Shown: positions 50,320 through 59,111, numbered from the stretch's first letter. The stretch: 64,000 nt of DNA from Streptomyces sp. WAC05374 (GCF_004353505.1 NZ_SMNQ01000010.1:1-64000); one strand, 5' to 3'. Notes: generated by a model not told the origin, from the sequence alone. Program-made: numbers and translations.

Positions 50320-50513
50320 GACCGCGCCCACGACCGGGGGCCCGGGTGCGGGTGGCGGGTGTGGGCGATGCGCGCCGGGTCCGACCAGCCCTCGGGCACG
50401 TGCGGCGCGCCGCCGGAGGCCGCCGAGGCGGTGGCGGCGGCGCGCGCCTGGACCACCGCCAGTGCGGCGGCCAGCTCCTCCGGGGTCGGGTTGCCCCGCA
50501 GAACCTTGATCAT
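50304..50513 (-). CDS. accE: Acyl-CoA carboxylase epsilon subunit
   Basis: A 69-residue protein starting IKVLRGNPTPEELAAALAVVQARAAA and ending RSWARSYWPA, the hallmark of the small epsilon subunit of actinobacterial acyl-CoA carboxylases. It strengthens contact between the biotinylated alpha and carboxyltransferase beta subunits. Encoded 9 bp after pccB in the same operon. Its 3' end overlaps the convergent GDSL gene by 16 bp. Confidence 0.9.
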   Translation of the reverse strand: MIKVLRGNPTPEELAAALAVVQARAAATASAASGGAPHVPEGWSDPARIAHTRHPHPGPRSWARSYWPA

Positions 50514-50522
50514 GGGGGCTCC

Positions 50523-52121
50523 TTAGAGGGGGATGTTGCCGTGCTTCTTCGGGGGCAGGTTCTCCCGCTTCGTACGGAGCTGACGCAGCCCCTTGACGAT
50601 CTGCGCCCGCGTCTCGGACGGCATGACCACCGCGTCGATGTAACCGCGCTCGGCCGCCGTGTACGGGTTGAGCAGCGCGTCCTCGTACTCCTGGATCAGC
50701 CGCGCCCGCGTCGCCTCCACGTCGTCGGCCTCCGCGATGGTGCGGCGGTGCAGGATGTTGACCGCTCCCTGCGCGCCCATCACGGCGATCTGCGCGGTCG
50801 GCCACGCCAGGTTGAGGTCGGCGCCCAGGTGCTTGGAGCCCATGACGTCGTACGCGCCGCCGAACGCCTTGCGCGTGATCACCGTGATCAGCGGGACGGT
50901 CGCCTCGGCGTACGCGTAGATCAGCTTCGCGCCGCGCCGGATGATGCCCTCGTGCTCCTGCCCGACGCCCGGCAGGAAGCCCGGCACGTCGACGAAGGTG
51001 AGGACCGGGATGTTGAACGCGTCGCACGTCCGGACGAACCGGGCCGCCTTCTCGGAGGCGTCGATGTCCAGGCAGCCCGCGAACTGCATCGGCTGGTTGG
51101 CGACGATGCCGACCGGGTAGCCCTCGACCCGCCCGAAGCCGGTGATGATGTTCGGCGCGAACAGCGCCTGGGTCTCCAGGAACTCCCCGTCGTCCAGGAC
51201 GTGCTCGATGACGGTGTGCATGTCGTACGGCTGGTTCGCCGAGTCCGGGATGAGGACGTCCAGCTCGCGGTCCTCGTCGGTGGGCGCCAGGTCCGCCTCC
51301 TCCGGGAAGGCGGGCGCCTCGGACAGGTTGTTCGACGGCAGGTACGACAGCAGCGACTTGACGTACTCGATGGCGTCCTTCTCGTCACCCGCCATGTGGT
51401 GCGCCACACCGGAGGTGGCGTTGTGCGTCCGGGCGCCGCCCAGCTCCTCGAAGCCCACGTCCTCGCCGGTCACCGTCTTGATGACGTCGGGGCCGGTGAT
51501 GAACATGTGCGAGGTCTGGTCGACCATCACCGTGAAGTCGGTGATGGCGGGCGAGTAGACCGCGCCGCCGGCACACGGGCCGACGACCAGGCTGATCTGC
51601 GGGATCACACCCGAGGCATGGGTGTTGCGGCGGAAGATCTCGCCGTACATGCCGAGGGCCATGACGCCCTCCTGGATGCGGGCGCCGCCGGAGTCGTTGA
51701 TGCCGATCACGGGGCAGCCGGTCTTCAGCGCGAAGTCCATCACCTTGATGATCTTCTGCCCGAAGACCTCGCCGAGGGCACCGCCGAAGACGGTGAAGTC
51801 CTGCGAGAACACCGCCACCGGGCGGCCGTCGACCGTGCCGTAGCCGGTGACGACGCCGTCCCCGTACGGGCGGTTCTTCTCCAGGCCGAAGCTGGTGGAG
51901 CGGTGCCGGGCGAACTCGTCCAGCTCGACGAAGGAGTCCTCGTCCAGCAGCAGCGCGATCCGCTCGCGGGCCGTCAACTTGCCCTTGGCGTGCTGTTTCT
52001 CGACGGCGCGCTCGGAGCCCGCGTGCGTCGCCTCGTCGATACGGCGCTGAAGATCCGCGAGTTTGCCCGCGGTCGTGTGAATGTCGATCTGGGGCTCTTG
52101 GGCCTTGGCCGGCTCGGACAT
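50523..52121 (-). CDS. pccB: Propionyl-CoA carboxylase beta (carboxyltransferase) subunit
   Basis: A 532-residue carboxyltransferase, the same size as S. coelicolor PccB. Two crotonase-like halves are visible: KLTARERIALLLDEDSFVELDEF, FSQDFTVFGGALGEVFGQK, GINDSGGARIQEGV (oxyanion Gly-Gly) and VVGPCAGGAVYSPA in the first; TFVDVPGFLPGVGQEHEGIIRRGAK and ITRKAFGGAYDVMGSK in the second. It transfers CO2 from biotin on the alpha subunit to propionyl-CoA (and possibly acetyl-CoA). The Asp in GFEELGGARTHN-region variants governs chain length; Asp is expected for propionyl. Divergent from birA. Confidence 0.93.
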   Translation of the reverse strand: MSEPAKAQEPQIDIHTTAGKLADLQRRIDEATHAGSERAVEKQHAKGKLTARERIALLLDEDSFVELDEFARHRSTSFGLEKNRPYGDGVVTGYGTVDGRPVAVFSQDFTVFGGALGEVFGQKIIKVMDFALKTGCPVIGINDSGGARIQEGVMALGMYGEIFRRNTHASGVIPQISLVVGPCAGGAVYSPAITDFTVMVDQTSHMFITGPDVIKTVTGEDVGFEELGGARTHNATSGVAHHMAGDEKDAIEYVKSLLSYLPSNNLSEAPAFPEEADLAPTDEDRELDVLIPDSANQPYDMHTVIEHVLDDGEFLETQALFAPNIITGFGRVEGYPVGIVANQPMQFAGCLDIDASEKAARFVRTCDAFNIPVLTFVDVPGFLPGVGQEHEGIIRRGAKLIYAYAEATVPLITVITRKAFGGAYDVMGSKHLGADLNLAWPTAQIAVMGAQGAVNILHRRTIAEADDVEATRARLIQEYEDALLNPYTAAERGYIDAVVMPSETRAQIVKGLRQLRTKRENLPPKKHGNIPL

Positions 52122-52230
52122 CGGGATGCGGCTCCCTGCCTGGTCACGGGATCGTTGGCTACTGACCCGTAGCGTATCGGCGGCGATACCCTTCGGCAGT
52201 GCGGTGTTTACCACACCTACGCTGGCTTGC

Positions 52231-53082
52231 ATGACGCCCTCACTTGGTCCAGGGAGCCCCTGGTCCGACCTCGAACGACCGCCCCTGAACGCCGCCGGCC
52301 TGCGCCGCGCCCTCCTCGTGCCCGGCGGACTGTGGACCTCCCTCGACCTCGTGCCCGCCACCGGGTCGACCAACTCCGACCTGGGCGCCCGGGCCGCCTC
52401 CCTCCCCGAGGGAGCCGTCCTGGTCGCCGAGGAGCAGACGGCCGGGCGCGGCCGGCTGGACCGCACCTGGTCCGCGCCCGCCCGCTCGGGGCTGTTCCTC
52501 TCCGTCCTGCTCAAGCCGGACGTCCCCGTCGCCCGCCTCGCCTGGCTGCCGCTGCTCACCGGCGTCGCCGCCGCCACCGGGCTCGCCCGGGCCGCCGGCG
52601 CCGACGTGGCGCTGAAGTGGCCGAACGACCTGATGGTGAAGGTGCGGGGCGAGGAGCGGAAGGCCGGCGGGATCCTCGCCGAGCGGGCCGGCGACGACGG
52701 CATCGTCGTCGGGCTGGGCCTCAACGTCACGCTCCGTGAGGAGGAGCTGCCGGTGCCCACGGCCGGCTCCCTCCGGCTCGCCGACGCGATCTCCACCGAC
52801 CGCGACCCGTTGCTGCGCGCCCTGCTGCGCTCCCTGGAGCAGTGGTACCGCCGCTGGACGGCCGCCGGCGGCGACCCGTCGGCGTGCGGCCTGGACGAGG
52901 CGTACGCGGCCAACTGCTCCACCCTCGGCCGTACCGTCCGCGCCGAGCTGCCCGGCGACCGGACCCTCACCGGCGAGGCGGTCGCCATCGACGGCGACGG
53001 CCGCCTCGTGGTGGCGCCGCCCGGCGGACAGCCGGAGGCCGTGGGCGCGGGCGACGTCGTGCATCTGCGCCCGGTGGGCTGA
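52231..53082 (+). CDS. birA: Biotin-[acetyl-CoA carboxylase] ligase
   Basis: A 283-residue monofunctional biotin protein ligase. ATGSTNSDLGARA, the biotin loop EEQTAGRGRLDRTWSAPARSGLFLSVLL, LKWPNDLMVKVRGEERKAGGIL and GLGLNVT define the catalytic domain; a C-terminal SH3-like barrel follows (VRAELPGDRTLTGEAVAIDGDGRLVV). There is no N-terminal HTH, so it does not repress transcription. TACGCT lies 7 nt before ATG 52231 (leaderless). It biotinylates the alpha subunit at 45051 and shares a divergent region with pccB. Confidence 0.93.
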   Translation: MTPSLGPGSPWSDLERPPLNAAGLRRALLVPGGLWTSLDLVPATGSTNSDLGARAASLPEGAVLVAEEQTAGRGRLDRTWSAPARSGLFLSVLLKPDVPVARLAWLPLLTGVAAATGLARAAGADVALKWPNDLMVKVRGEERKAGGILAERAGDDGIVVGLGLNVTLREEELPVPTAGSLRLADAISTDRDPLLRALLRSLEQWYRRWTAAGGDPSACGLDEAYAANCSTLGRTVRAELPGDRTLTGEAVAIDGDGRLVVAPPGGQPEAVGAGDVVHLRPVG

Positions 53083-53190
53083 CGCGCTCGGCCGCGGGGA
53101 CGTGAGCCAGGGCACACCTGCCGTATCGTTGACGACGATCCAGCTACAGATCGGCAGGACAGTGCGCAGGGAACGGGCAGGAGGCGGCCG

Positions 53191-54408
53191 GTGACCGTCG
53201 ACGACGCGAACTCGGGCGGGTCCGGGTCCGGGCCGAGCGGGGCGGAGCCGAACGGGGCGTCGCAGACCGGGACGTCGCAGGGCGCGGCGGAGTACCCCAC
53301 CCCCCACCATGTCGTCGACCATACGGCGGAGCCGACCGACGACCCCCTGGCCATCCGGCTGGAGCAACTGATCCTCGGCGCGGAGCGCCGCTACACCCCC
53401 TTCCAGGCGGCCCGCACGGCCGGTGTGTCCATGGACCTGGCCTCCCGGTTCTGGCGGGCCATGGGCTTCGCCGACATCGGGCAGGCCAAGGCGCTGACCG
53501 AGGCGGACGTGCTGGCGCTGCGCCGGCTGGCCGGTCTGGTGGAGGCGGGACTGCTGAGCGAGCCGATGGCCGTGCAGGTGGCCCGGTCCACCGGCCAGAC
53601 CACCGCCCGGCTGGCCGAGTGGCAGATCGATTCGTTCCTGGAGGGGCTGACCGAGCCCCCCGAGCCGGGGATGACCCGCACGGAAGTGACGTATCCCCTG
53701 GTGGAGCTGTTGCTGCCGGAGCTCCAGGAGTTCCTGGTGTACGTGTGGCGGCGGCAGCTCGCGGCGGCGACCGGCCGGGTGGTGCAGGCCGCCGACGACG
53801 AGGAGATGGTGGACCGGCGCCTGGCGGTCGGCTTCGCGGACCTGGTGGGCTTCACCCGGCTCACCCGCCGCCTGGAGGAGGAGGAGCTGGGCGAGCTGGT
53901 CGAGGCGTTCGAGACCACCTCCGCCGACCTGGTCGCCGCGCACGGCGGACGGCTGATCAAGACGCTCGGTGACGAGGTGCTGTTCGCGGCCGACGACGCC
54001 GGTACGGCCGCCGAGATCGCGCTGCGGCTCATCGAGACGCTCACCCACGACGAGACGATGCCCGCGCTGCGCGTCGGCATCGCCTTCGGCACGGTCACGA
54101 CCCGCATGGGCGACGTCTTCGGCACGACCGTGAACCTGGCCAGCCGGCTCACCTCGATAGCCCCCAAGGACGCCGTCCTGGTCGACGGCGCGCTCGCGGA
54201 GGAGCTGTCGCGCACGGGCGAGGCCCCCGTCTCGGAGGCGCAGGCCGCCGAGGAGGCGGCACGCGCCGAGAAGGAGGGCGAGGCGCCGGGCGCCGCCCTG
54301 TCGAAGTACCGCTTCGCGCTCCAGCCGATGTGGCAGCGGCCGGTGCGCGGGCTGGGCGTCATCGAGCCCTGGCTGCTGACGCGGCGGCAGCCTAGGATCA
54401 CCGGATAA
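53191..54408 (+). CDS. cya: Class III adenylate cyclase
   Basis: A 405-residue cyclase. The N-terminal about 40 residues are Gly/Ser-rich and disordered. A helical regulatory domain (about 50-190) has RRYTPFQAARTAGVSMDLASRFWRAMGF. The catalytic CHD domain is about 205-345: VGFADLVGFTRL with the first metal Asp, GRLIKTLGDEVLFA with the second metal Asp, and GDVFGTTVNLASRL. It makes cAMP, which in Streptomyces affects germination and antibiotic output with Crp. GGAGG precedes GTG 53191. No membrane segment. Matches the single S. coelicolor cya at this locus. Confidence 0.92.
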   Translation: MTVDDANSGGSGSGPSGAEPNGASQTGTSQGAAEYPTPHHVVDHTAEPTDDPLAIRLEQLILGAERRYTPFQAARTAGVSMDLASRFWRAMGFADIGQAKALTEADVLALRRLAGLVEAGLLSEPMAVQVARSTGQTTARLAEWQIDSFLEGLTEPPEPGMTRTEVTYPLVELLLPELQEFLVYVWRRQLAAATGRVVQAADDEEMVDRRLAVGFADLVGFTRLTRRLEEEELGELVEAFETTSADLVAAHGGRLIKTLGDEVLFAADDAGTAAEIALRLIETLTHDETMPALRVGIAFGTVTTRMGDVFGTTVNLASRLTSIAPKDAVLVDGALAEELSRTGEAPVSEAQAAEEAARAEKEGEAPGAALSKYRFALQPMWQRPVRGLGVIEPWLLTRRQPRITG

Positions 54409-54429
54409 CGTTCGCTAACGTTCGTTAAC
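54406..54429. promoter_or_regulatory. Candidate operator with TAACGTTCG repeats before the enoyl-CoA hydratase gene
   Basis: Direct repeats TAACGTTCGC (54406) and TAACGTTCGT (54416) followed by TAAC; the second part forms the palindrome TAACG-tt-CGTTA (54416-54427). It starts at the cya stop codon and ends 18 bp before the hydratase ATG. The form fits a TetR-type operator. Confidence 0.55.
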
Positions 54430-54447
54430 CGGGAGGGTGTGTCACGC

Positions 54448-55236
54448 ATGTCCGAGCAGCGCTTCGGGGAATTCGTCGCCGTACGCCGTCATGACCACGT
54501 CGCCGAGCTGGTGCTCGACCGGCCCAAGGCCATGAACGCCGTCTCCAGCGAGATGGCCCGCTCCATCGGTGCCGCGTGCGCCGCGCTCGCCGCCGACGCC
54601 TCGGTGCGCGTGACCGTCCTGACCTCCTCCAACGACAAGGCGTTCTGCGTCGGCGCCGACCTCAAGGAGCGCAACTCCTTCACCGACGCCGAGCTGGTGC
54701 GCCAGCGGCCGGTCGCGCGCGGCGCGTACACCGGCGTGCTCGAGCTGCCGATGCCGACCGTCGCCGCCGTGCACGGCTTCGCCCTGGGCGGCGGCTTCGA
54801 GCTCGCGCTCGCCTGCGACCTGATCGTGGTGGACGCGACCGCCGTCGTCGGGCTGCCCGAGGTGTCGGTGGGCGTGATCCCCGGCGGCGGGGGTACGCAG
54901 CTCCTGCCGCGCCGCGTGGGGGCCGCCCGGGCGGCGGAGCTGGTGTTCACGGCACGGCGGGTGGCGGCGGCCGAGGCGGTGTCCCTGGGGCTCGCCGACC
55001 AGCTCGTCGACGACGCCCGGGAGGGCGCGCTCGAGCTGGCCGGCCGGATCGCGGCCAACTCGCCGGTCGGGCTGCGGGCCGCCAAGCGGGCCATGCGGCT
55101 GGGGCAGGGGCTGGACCTGCGGGCGGGCCTGGAGGTCGAGGACGCGGCCTGGCGGTCGGTGGCCTTCTCCGGTGACCGGGCCGAGGGCGTGGCGGCCTTC
55201 AACGAGAAGCGGAAGCCGGAGTGGCCCGGGGAGTGA
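54448..55236 (+). CDS. Enoyl-CoA hydratase/isomerase family protein
   Basis: A 262-residue crotonase. AELVLDRPKAMNAVSSEM, KAFCVGADLKER (first oxyanion loop), VHGFALGGGFELALACDLIV (second oxyanion Gly) and LPEVSVGVIPGGGGTQLLPRRVG. The two Glu of classical hydratases fall at ALACD/LPEVSVG, where Glu is present in the second. ATG 54448 has GGGAGGG upstream; GTG 54439 is an alternative. It probably acts in fatty-acid or branched-chain acyl-CoA breakdown. Directly after cya and before a GGDEF gene, with a palindromic site in its promoter. Confidence 0.9.
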   Translation: MSEQRFGEFVAVRRHDHVAELVLDRPKAMNAVSSEMARSIGAACAALAADASVRVTVLTSSNDKAFCVGADLKERNSFTDAELVRQRPVARGAYTGVLELPMPTVAAVHGFALGGGFELALACDLIVVDATAVVGLPEVSVGVIPGGGGTQLLPRRVGAARAAELVFTARRVAAAEAVSLGLADQLVDDAREGALELAGRIAANSPVGLRAAKRAMRLGQGLDLRAGLEVEDAAWRSVAFSGDRAEGVAAFNEKRKPEWPGE

Positions 55237-55266
55237 AAAGTCGGCGATGCTCCCTAAGCTTGAGGA

Positions 55267-56520
55267 ATGGGTGAGGATGTCCGGCTACGCGCTGTAGTGG
55301 CGCTCGCGCAGGCCATGGCGTCGGCGCACACTCCGCGCGAGACCTGGCGGGCGGCCGCGCTGGGCGCGCGCGACGCGCTCGGCGGGACGTTCGCCGCGCT
55401 CTCGATGTGGGAGCGGGACCTCGGCCGGCTCAAGGTGCTGGTGAACGCGGGACAGCGGGCCGCGGACGAGGAGGAGTTCCCGGACGCCGAGACCTATCCG
55501 GTCCACCAGTTCTCCGAGATCACCGAGTTCCTGCACGAGCGGTGGGCGGGCGGCGGTGAGCCCAACGCCTGGGTCGAGACGGCCGAGGGGCCGGCCGAGG
55601 GCGAGCCCGGCTACACCCACATGGGGGCCCCTCCCGTGCACGGAGTGCTACGGGGGAGGGTGGCCGCGCTGCGGCGGCGCGGGCGCGGCTGCTGCGTGGT
55701 CGCGCCGATAGTGATGCACGGGCGGGCGTGGGGCGAGCTGTACGTGGCGCGGCCGGCCGGCGCGCCGGTCTTCGACCGCGGCGACGCGGACTTCGCGACC
55801 GTCCTCGCGTCGGTGGTCGCGGCCGGGATCGCCCAGACCGAGCGGCTGGAGGAGGTCCGCAAGCTGGCCTTCACCGACCCGCTGACGGGGCTCGCCAACC
55901 GGCGGGCGGTGGACATGCGGTTGGACGAGGCCGTGGAGCGCTTCCTCAGCGACGGGACGGTGGTCTCGCTCGTGGTGTGCGACCTGAACGGCCTCAAGCG
56001 CGTCAACGACACGCACGGGCACGCGGTGGGGGACCGGCTGCTGGAGCGCTTCGGCTCGGTGCTGTCGTACTGCGGGGCGATGCTGCCGGGCGCCCTGGCG
56101 GCGCGGCTGGGCGGGGACGAGTTCTGCCTGGTGTCGGTGGGGCCGGAGGCGGACGAGGTGGTGCGCGCCGCGGACGAGCTGTGCGTACGCGCCGGGGACC
56201 TGGAGCTGGGCGAGGGCGTGGCGTGCGGGGTGGCGTCCACCGGTGACCCGATCGGTCCGGTGCCCTCGGCGCGGCGGCTGTTCCGGCTGGCGGACGCCGC
56301 CCAGTACCGGGCCAAGGCCGCCCGGTCGCCCAAGCCGGTGGTGGCGGGCCGCGACGGCACGGTCATCGCGCTGGCGGACCACCCCCCGTCCTCCTCCCGT
56401 GACCGCCGCAGCTTCCGCGACGCCCCGGCTCCGCAGGCGCCGGACGCCGCCCCCGGCCCGGGAACCGGGGCGGGTCCGGAGGCCGGTCCGGAGGCCGGAC
56501 CGGGACCCTCCGGGGCGTAA
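55267..56520 (+). CDS. GAF-GGDEF diguanylate cyclase
   Basis: A 417-residue protein with an N-terminal GAF domain (about 1-185) and a GGDEF domain (about 195-350). FTDPLTGLANRRAVD, VVCDLNGLKRVNDTHGHAVGD and intact GGDEF at 282-286 predict active c-di-GMP synthesis. No RxxD inhibitory site lies five residues before GGDEF. The C-terminal 60 residues are Pro/Gly/Ala-rich. TAAGCT ends 6 nt before ATG 55267 (leaderless). In Streptomyces c-di-GMP holds BldD on DNA and delays development. It corresponds in position to a known S. coelicolor/S. venezuelae GAF-GGDEF protein (cdgE, name from memory). Confidence 0.9.
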   Translation: MGEDVRLRAVVALAQAMASAHTPRETWRAAALGARDALGGTFAALSMWERDLGRLKVLVNAGQRAADEEEFPDAETYPVHQFSEITEFLHERWAGGGEPNAWVETAEGPAEGEPGYTHMGAPPVHGVLRGRVAALRRRGRGCCVVAPIVMHGRAWGELYVARPAGAPVFDRGDADFATVLASVVAAGIAQTERLEEVRKLAFTDPLTGLANRRAVDMRLDEAVERFLSDGTVVSLVVCDLNGLKRVNDTHGHAVGDRLLERFGSVLSYCGAMLPGALAARLGGDEFCLVSVGPEADEVVRAADELCVRAGDLELGEGVACGVASTGDPIGPVPSARRLFRLADAAQYRAKAARSPKPVVAGRDGTVIALADHPPSSSRDRRSFRDAPAPQAPDAAPGPGTGAGPEAGPEAGPGPSGA

Positions 56521-56542
56521 GGGGCTCCGGACAGGCGGGGTA

Positions 56543-56571
56543 GTGACACGTTGGGATTCAGTCCGTACGCT
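56543..56571 (+). promoter_or_regulatory. Promoter of hutH
   Basis: GTGACA (56543-56548), 17-bp spacer, TACGCT (56566-56571). The -10 box ends 7 nt before ATG 56579, indicating a leaderless mRNA. Confidence 0.7.
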
Positions 56572-56578
56572 GCTGAAT

Positions 56579-58126
56579 ATGGATATGCACACAGTCGTGG
56601 TGGGGACGTCCGGTACCACCGCCCAGGACGTCATCGCCGTGGCCCGCGGCAACGCAACGGTCGAGCTCTCCCCGGAGGCGCTCGCCGCGCTCGCCAAGGC
56701 CCGGGAGATCGTCGACGCCCTCGCCGCCAAGCCCGAGCCCGTCTACGGCGTGTCGACCGGCTTCGGGGCGCTCGCCACCCGGCACATCAGCCCCGAGCTG
56801 CGCGCCCAGCTCCAGCGCAACATCGTGCGCTCGCACGCCGCCGGCATGGGCGCGCCCGTCGAGCGCGAGGTCGTCCGCGCGCTGATGTTCCTGCGGCTGA
56901 AGACCGTCTGCTCCGGCCACACCGGCGTCCGGCCCCAGGTCGCCCAGACCATGGCGGACGTGCTGAACGCCGGGATCACCCCGGTCGTCCACGAGTACGG
57001 CTCCCTCGGCTGCTCCGGCGACCTCGCGCCGCTCAGCCACTGCGCGCTCACCCTCATGGGCGAGGGCGACGCCGAGGGCCCCGACGGGCGGGTGCGCCCG
57101 GCCGGCGAACTGCTCGCCGAGCACGGCATCGAGCCCGTCGAGCTGCGCGAGAAGGAGGGCCTCGCCCTCCTCAACGGCACCGACGGCATGCTCGGCATGC
57201 TGATCATGGCCCTCGCGGACCTGGACAGGCTCTACAAGTCCGCCGACATCACCGCCGCGCTCTCCCTCGAGGCCCTCCTCGGCACGGAGAAGGTCCTCGC
57301 GCCCGAACTGCACGCCATCCGCCCGCACCCCGGCCAGGGCGCCGCCGCCGCGAACATGCTCGCCGTCCTCCGGGGCTCCGGCCTCACCGGCCACTTCCAG
57401 CAGGACGAGGCCCCGCGCGTCCAGGACGCCTACTCGGTGCGCTGCGCCCCCCAGGTCGCCGGCGCGGGCCGCGACACCATGGCGCACGCCCGGCTCGTCG
57501 CCGAGCGCGAGCTCGCCTCCGCGGTCGACAACCCGGTCGTCCTGCCCGACGGTCGCGTCGAGTCCAACGGCAACTTCCACGGCGCGCCCGTGGCGTACGT
57601 CCTGGACTTCCTCGCCATCGCCGCCGCCGACCTCGGCTCCATCGCCGAGCGCCGCACCGACCGGCTGCTGGACAAGAACCGCTCCCACGGCCTGCCGCCG
57701 TTCCTCGCCGACGACGCGGGCGTCGACTCGGGCCTGATGATCGCCCAGTACACCCAGGCCGCCCTGGTCAGCGAGCTGAAGCGGCTCGCCGTCCCGGCCT
57801 CCGCCGACTCGATCCCCTCCTCCGCCATGCAGGAGGACCACGTCTCCATGGGCTGGTCGGCCGCCCGCAAGCTGCGCACCGCCGTCGGCAACCTGGGCCG
57901 GATCATCGCCGTCGAGCTGTACGCCGCGACCCGCGCCATCGAGCTGCGCGAGGGCCTCACCCCGGCGCCCGCCTCCCGCGCCGCCATCGAGGCGCTGCGC
58001 GCGGCCGGGGTCCAGGGCCCCGGGCCGGACCGCTTCCTCGCCCCCGACCTGGACGCCGCCGACGCCTTCGTACGCGAGGGCCGGCTCGTCGAGGCGGTCG
58101 AGAAGGTCACCGGCCCGCTGGCCTGA
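56579..58126 (+). CDS. hutH: Histidine ammonia-lyase
   Basis: A 515-residue enzyme deaminating histidine to urocanate. The MIO cofactor forms from Cys145-Ser146-Gly147 in GSLGCSGDLAPLSH (Ala-Ser-Gly in most relatives; Cys also occurs in other Streptomyces HutH). VYGVSTGFGALA (catalytic Tyr), NGTDGML, RVQDAYSVRCAPQV and SADSIPSSAMQEDHVSMG are conserved. ATG 56579 follows a TACGCT -10 box by 7 nt; ATG 56585 (MHTVVV) is the alternative start. The other hut genes are not in the window, as is normal for Streptomyces. Confidence 0.95.
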   Translation: MDMHTVVVGTSGTTAQDVIAVARGNATVELSPEALAALAKAREIVDALAAKPEPVYGVSTGFGALATRHISPELRAQLQRNIVRSHAAGMGAPVEREVVRALMFLRLKTVCSGHTGVRPQVAQTMADVLNAGITPVVHEYGSLGCSGDLAPLSHCALTLMGEGDAEGPDGRVRPAGELLAEHGIEPVELREKEGLALLNGTDGMLGMLIMALADLDRLYKSADITAALSLEALLGTEKVLAPELHAIRPHPGQGAAAANMLAVLRGSGLTGHFQQDEAPRVQDAYSVRCAPQVAGAGRDTMAHARLVAERELASAVDNPVVLPDGRVESNGNFHGAPVAYVLDFLAIAAADLGSIAERRTDRLLDKNRSHGLPPFLADDAGVDSGLMIAQYTQAALVSELKRLAVPASADSIPSSAMQEDHVSMGWSAARKLRTAVGNLGRIIAVELYAATRAIELREGLTPAPASRAAIEALRAAGVQGPGPDRFLAPDLDAADAFVREGRLVEAVEKVTGPLA

Positions 58127-58146
58127 CCCGGCCCGCGCGCGTGCCC

Positions 58147-58180
58147 GGGGCGCGCACCGTCACAGGACGGTGTGCGCCCC
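58147..58180. terminator. Bidirectional terminator between hutH and the LAXTG gene
   Basis: 15-bp stem GGGGCGCGCACCGTC / GACGGTGTGCGCCCC (one G-U) with loop ACAG. It overlaps the last codons of the leftward gene ending at 58160. Confidence 0.88.
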
Positions 58181-58435
58181 TCGTCGTACGGCGAAGGCCA
58201 CCAGGCCCGTACCGACACCCAGGAAGGCCGCGCCCCCGATCAGGTACGGCGTGGTGTCGACGCTTCCGGTGTCGGCGAGCGCGAGGTCCTGGCCGCTCGC
58301 CGCGGACGTTCTCGTTTCGTGCTGCTCCGCGGGTGGCCGCTCAACGGTGGCGTTGGCCGAAGGGACGAACCACAGCGCGCCGAGCAGGGTCCCGGCGGCG
58401 GTGGCGGTCAGCAGCGGTCGACGTGCGACGGACAC
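58160..58435 (-). CDS. Small cell-surface protein with LAXTG sortase signal
   Basis: A 91-residue protein. Signal peptide (LLTATAAGTLLGALWFVPSANA, cleavage near residue 29), a 20-residue linker, LADTG at 53-57, then a hydrophobic segment (YLIGGAAFLGVGTGLVAFAV) and a basic tail (RRGAHTVL). This is a complete class E (LAXTG) sorting signal, as used by Streptomyces sortases for chaplins. The mature, cell-wall-linked part would be only about 27 residues. GTG 58435; GGGGA about 10 nt upstream. I recognise no further domain. Confidence 0.78.
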   Translation of the reverse strand: MSVARRPLLTATAAGTLLGALWFVPSANATVERPPAEQHETRTSAASGQDLALADTGSVDTTPYLIGGAAFLGVGTGLVAFAVRRGAHTVL

Positions 58436-58541
58436 AGATTCAGATCCCCTTGCGGAACCGAGAATTGGTGGGTGCGTCGATGCTAATGAACACAGCGGGT
58501 CGCTGGAAAGTCGTGGGCCCCGGCGGCTTACGCTCCGTCAT

Positions 58542-58883
58542 ATGAGCCCTTCTGAGACATCACGGTATGTGCGCCTTCGAGTGGAACTGCTGATGGAAGT
58601 GACGGACGACGAACAACTCACCGCAGCGGCCCTCGAACGCGTCGAAGCCGACGAATTCATGCCCGACGAGGAGCGTACGCAGGCCCAGTCCGCGGTACGA
58701 GAAGACGAAGCGGAAGCTCTCGCGTACCTCGTCGAGCCGGTCGATCTGCTGAGCCAGGTGCCGGGTGTCGAACTCGCCCAGGCGTCCTGGAGCAGCGAGC
58801 TGGTCGACCACGACCCCGACGCGGACGTGTGGGAGCTGGAGGAGGAGGATGACGAGGATCACCTCGACGACGTACGGCCGTAG
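58542..58883 (+). CDS. Acidic protein of unknown function
   Basis: A 113-residue, strongly acidic cytoplasmic protein (YVRLRVELLMEVTDDEQLTAAALERVEADEFMPDEERTQ... ending LEEEDDEDHLDD). A TACGCT -10 box lies 7 nt before ATG 58542, so the mRNA is probably leaderless and the start is firm. No domain recognised; similar short acidic proteins occur next to hutH in Streptomyces. It stands between the sortase-signal gene and the L,D-transpeptidase gene. Confidence 0.7.
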   Translation: MSPSETSRYVRLRVELLMEVTDDEQLTAAALERVEADEFMPDEERTQAQSAVREDEAEALAYLVEPVDLLSQVPGVELAQASWSSELVDHDPDADVWELEEEDDEDHLDDVRP

Positions 58884-59111
58884 CGTGTGACCTGCGACAC
58901 GCCGCGGGCCCCGGACTCCCACCGCGCGGGTGCGTCCGGGGCCCATTTCACGCGCGTCCGTATACCTCGGGAAGATCGGGAACCAACGGCTCCCCGGGGT
59001 GCGTCGATCAGTGGTGTTCCCCACATCCATGCCTGATGGGGAACCGGACGGGTTGTTATGGGTGTTGTTGTAACAGTTGGCAGGGAATCGGCGACGATGG
59101 AGAAGCGTGTG

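Noticed and set aside
56579..58126. Cys-Ser-Gly instead of Ala-Ser-Gly in HutH as a defect
   Set aside because: The MIO group can form from this triad and I recall the same in other Streptomyces HutH proteins; treated as normal.
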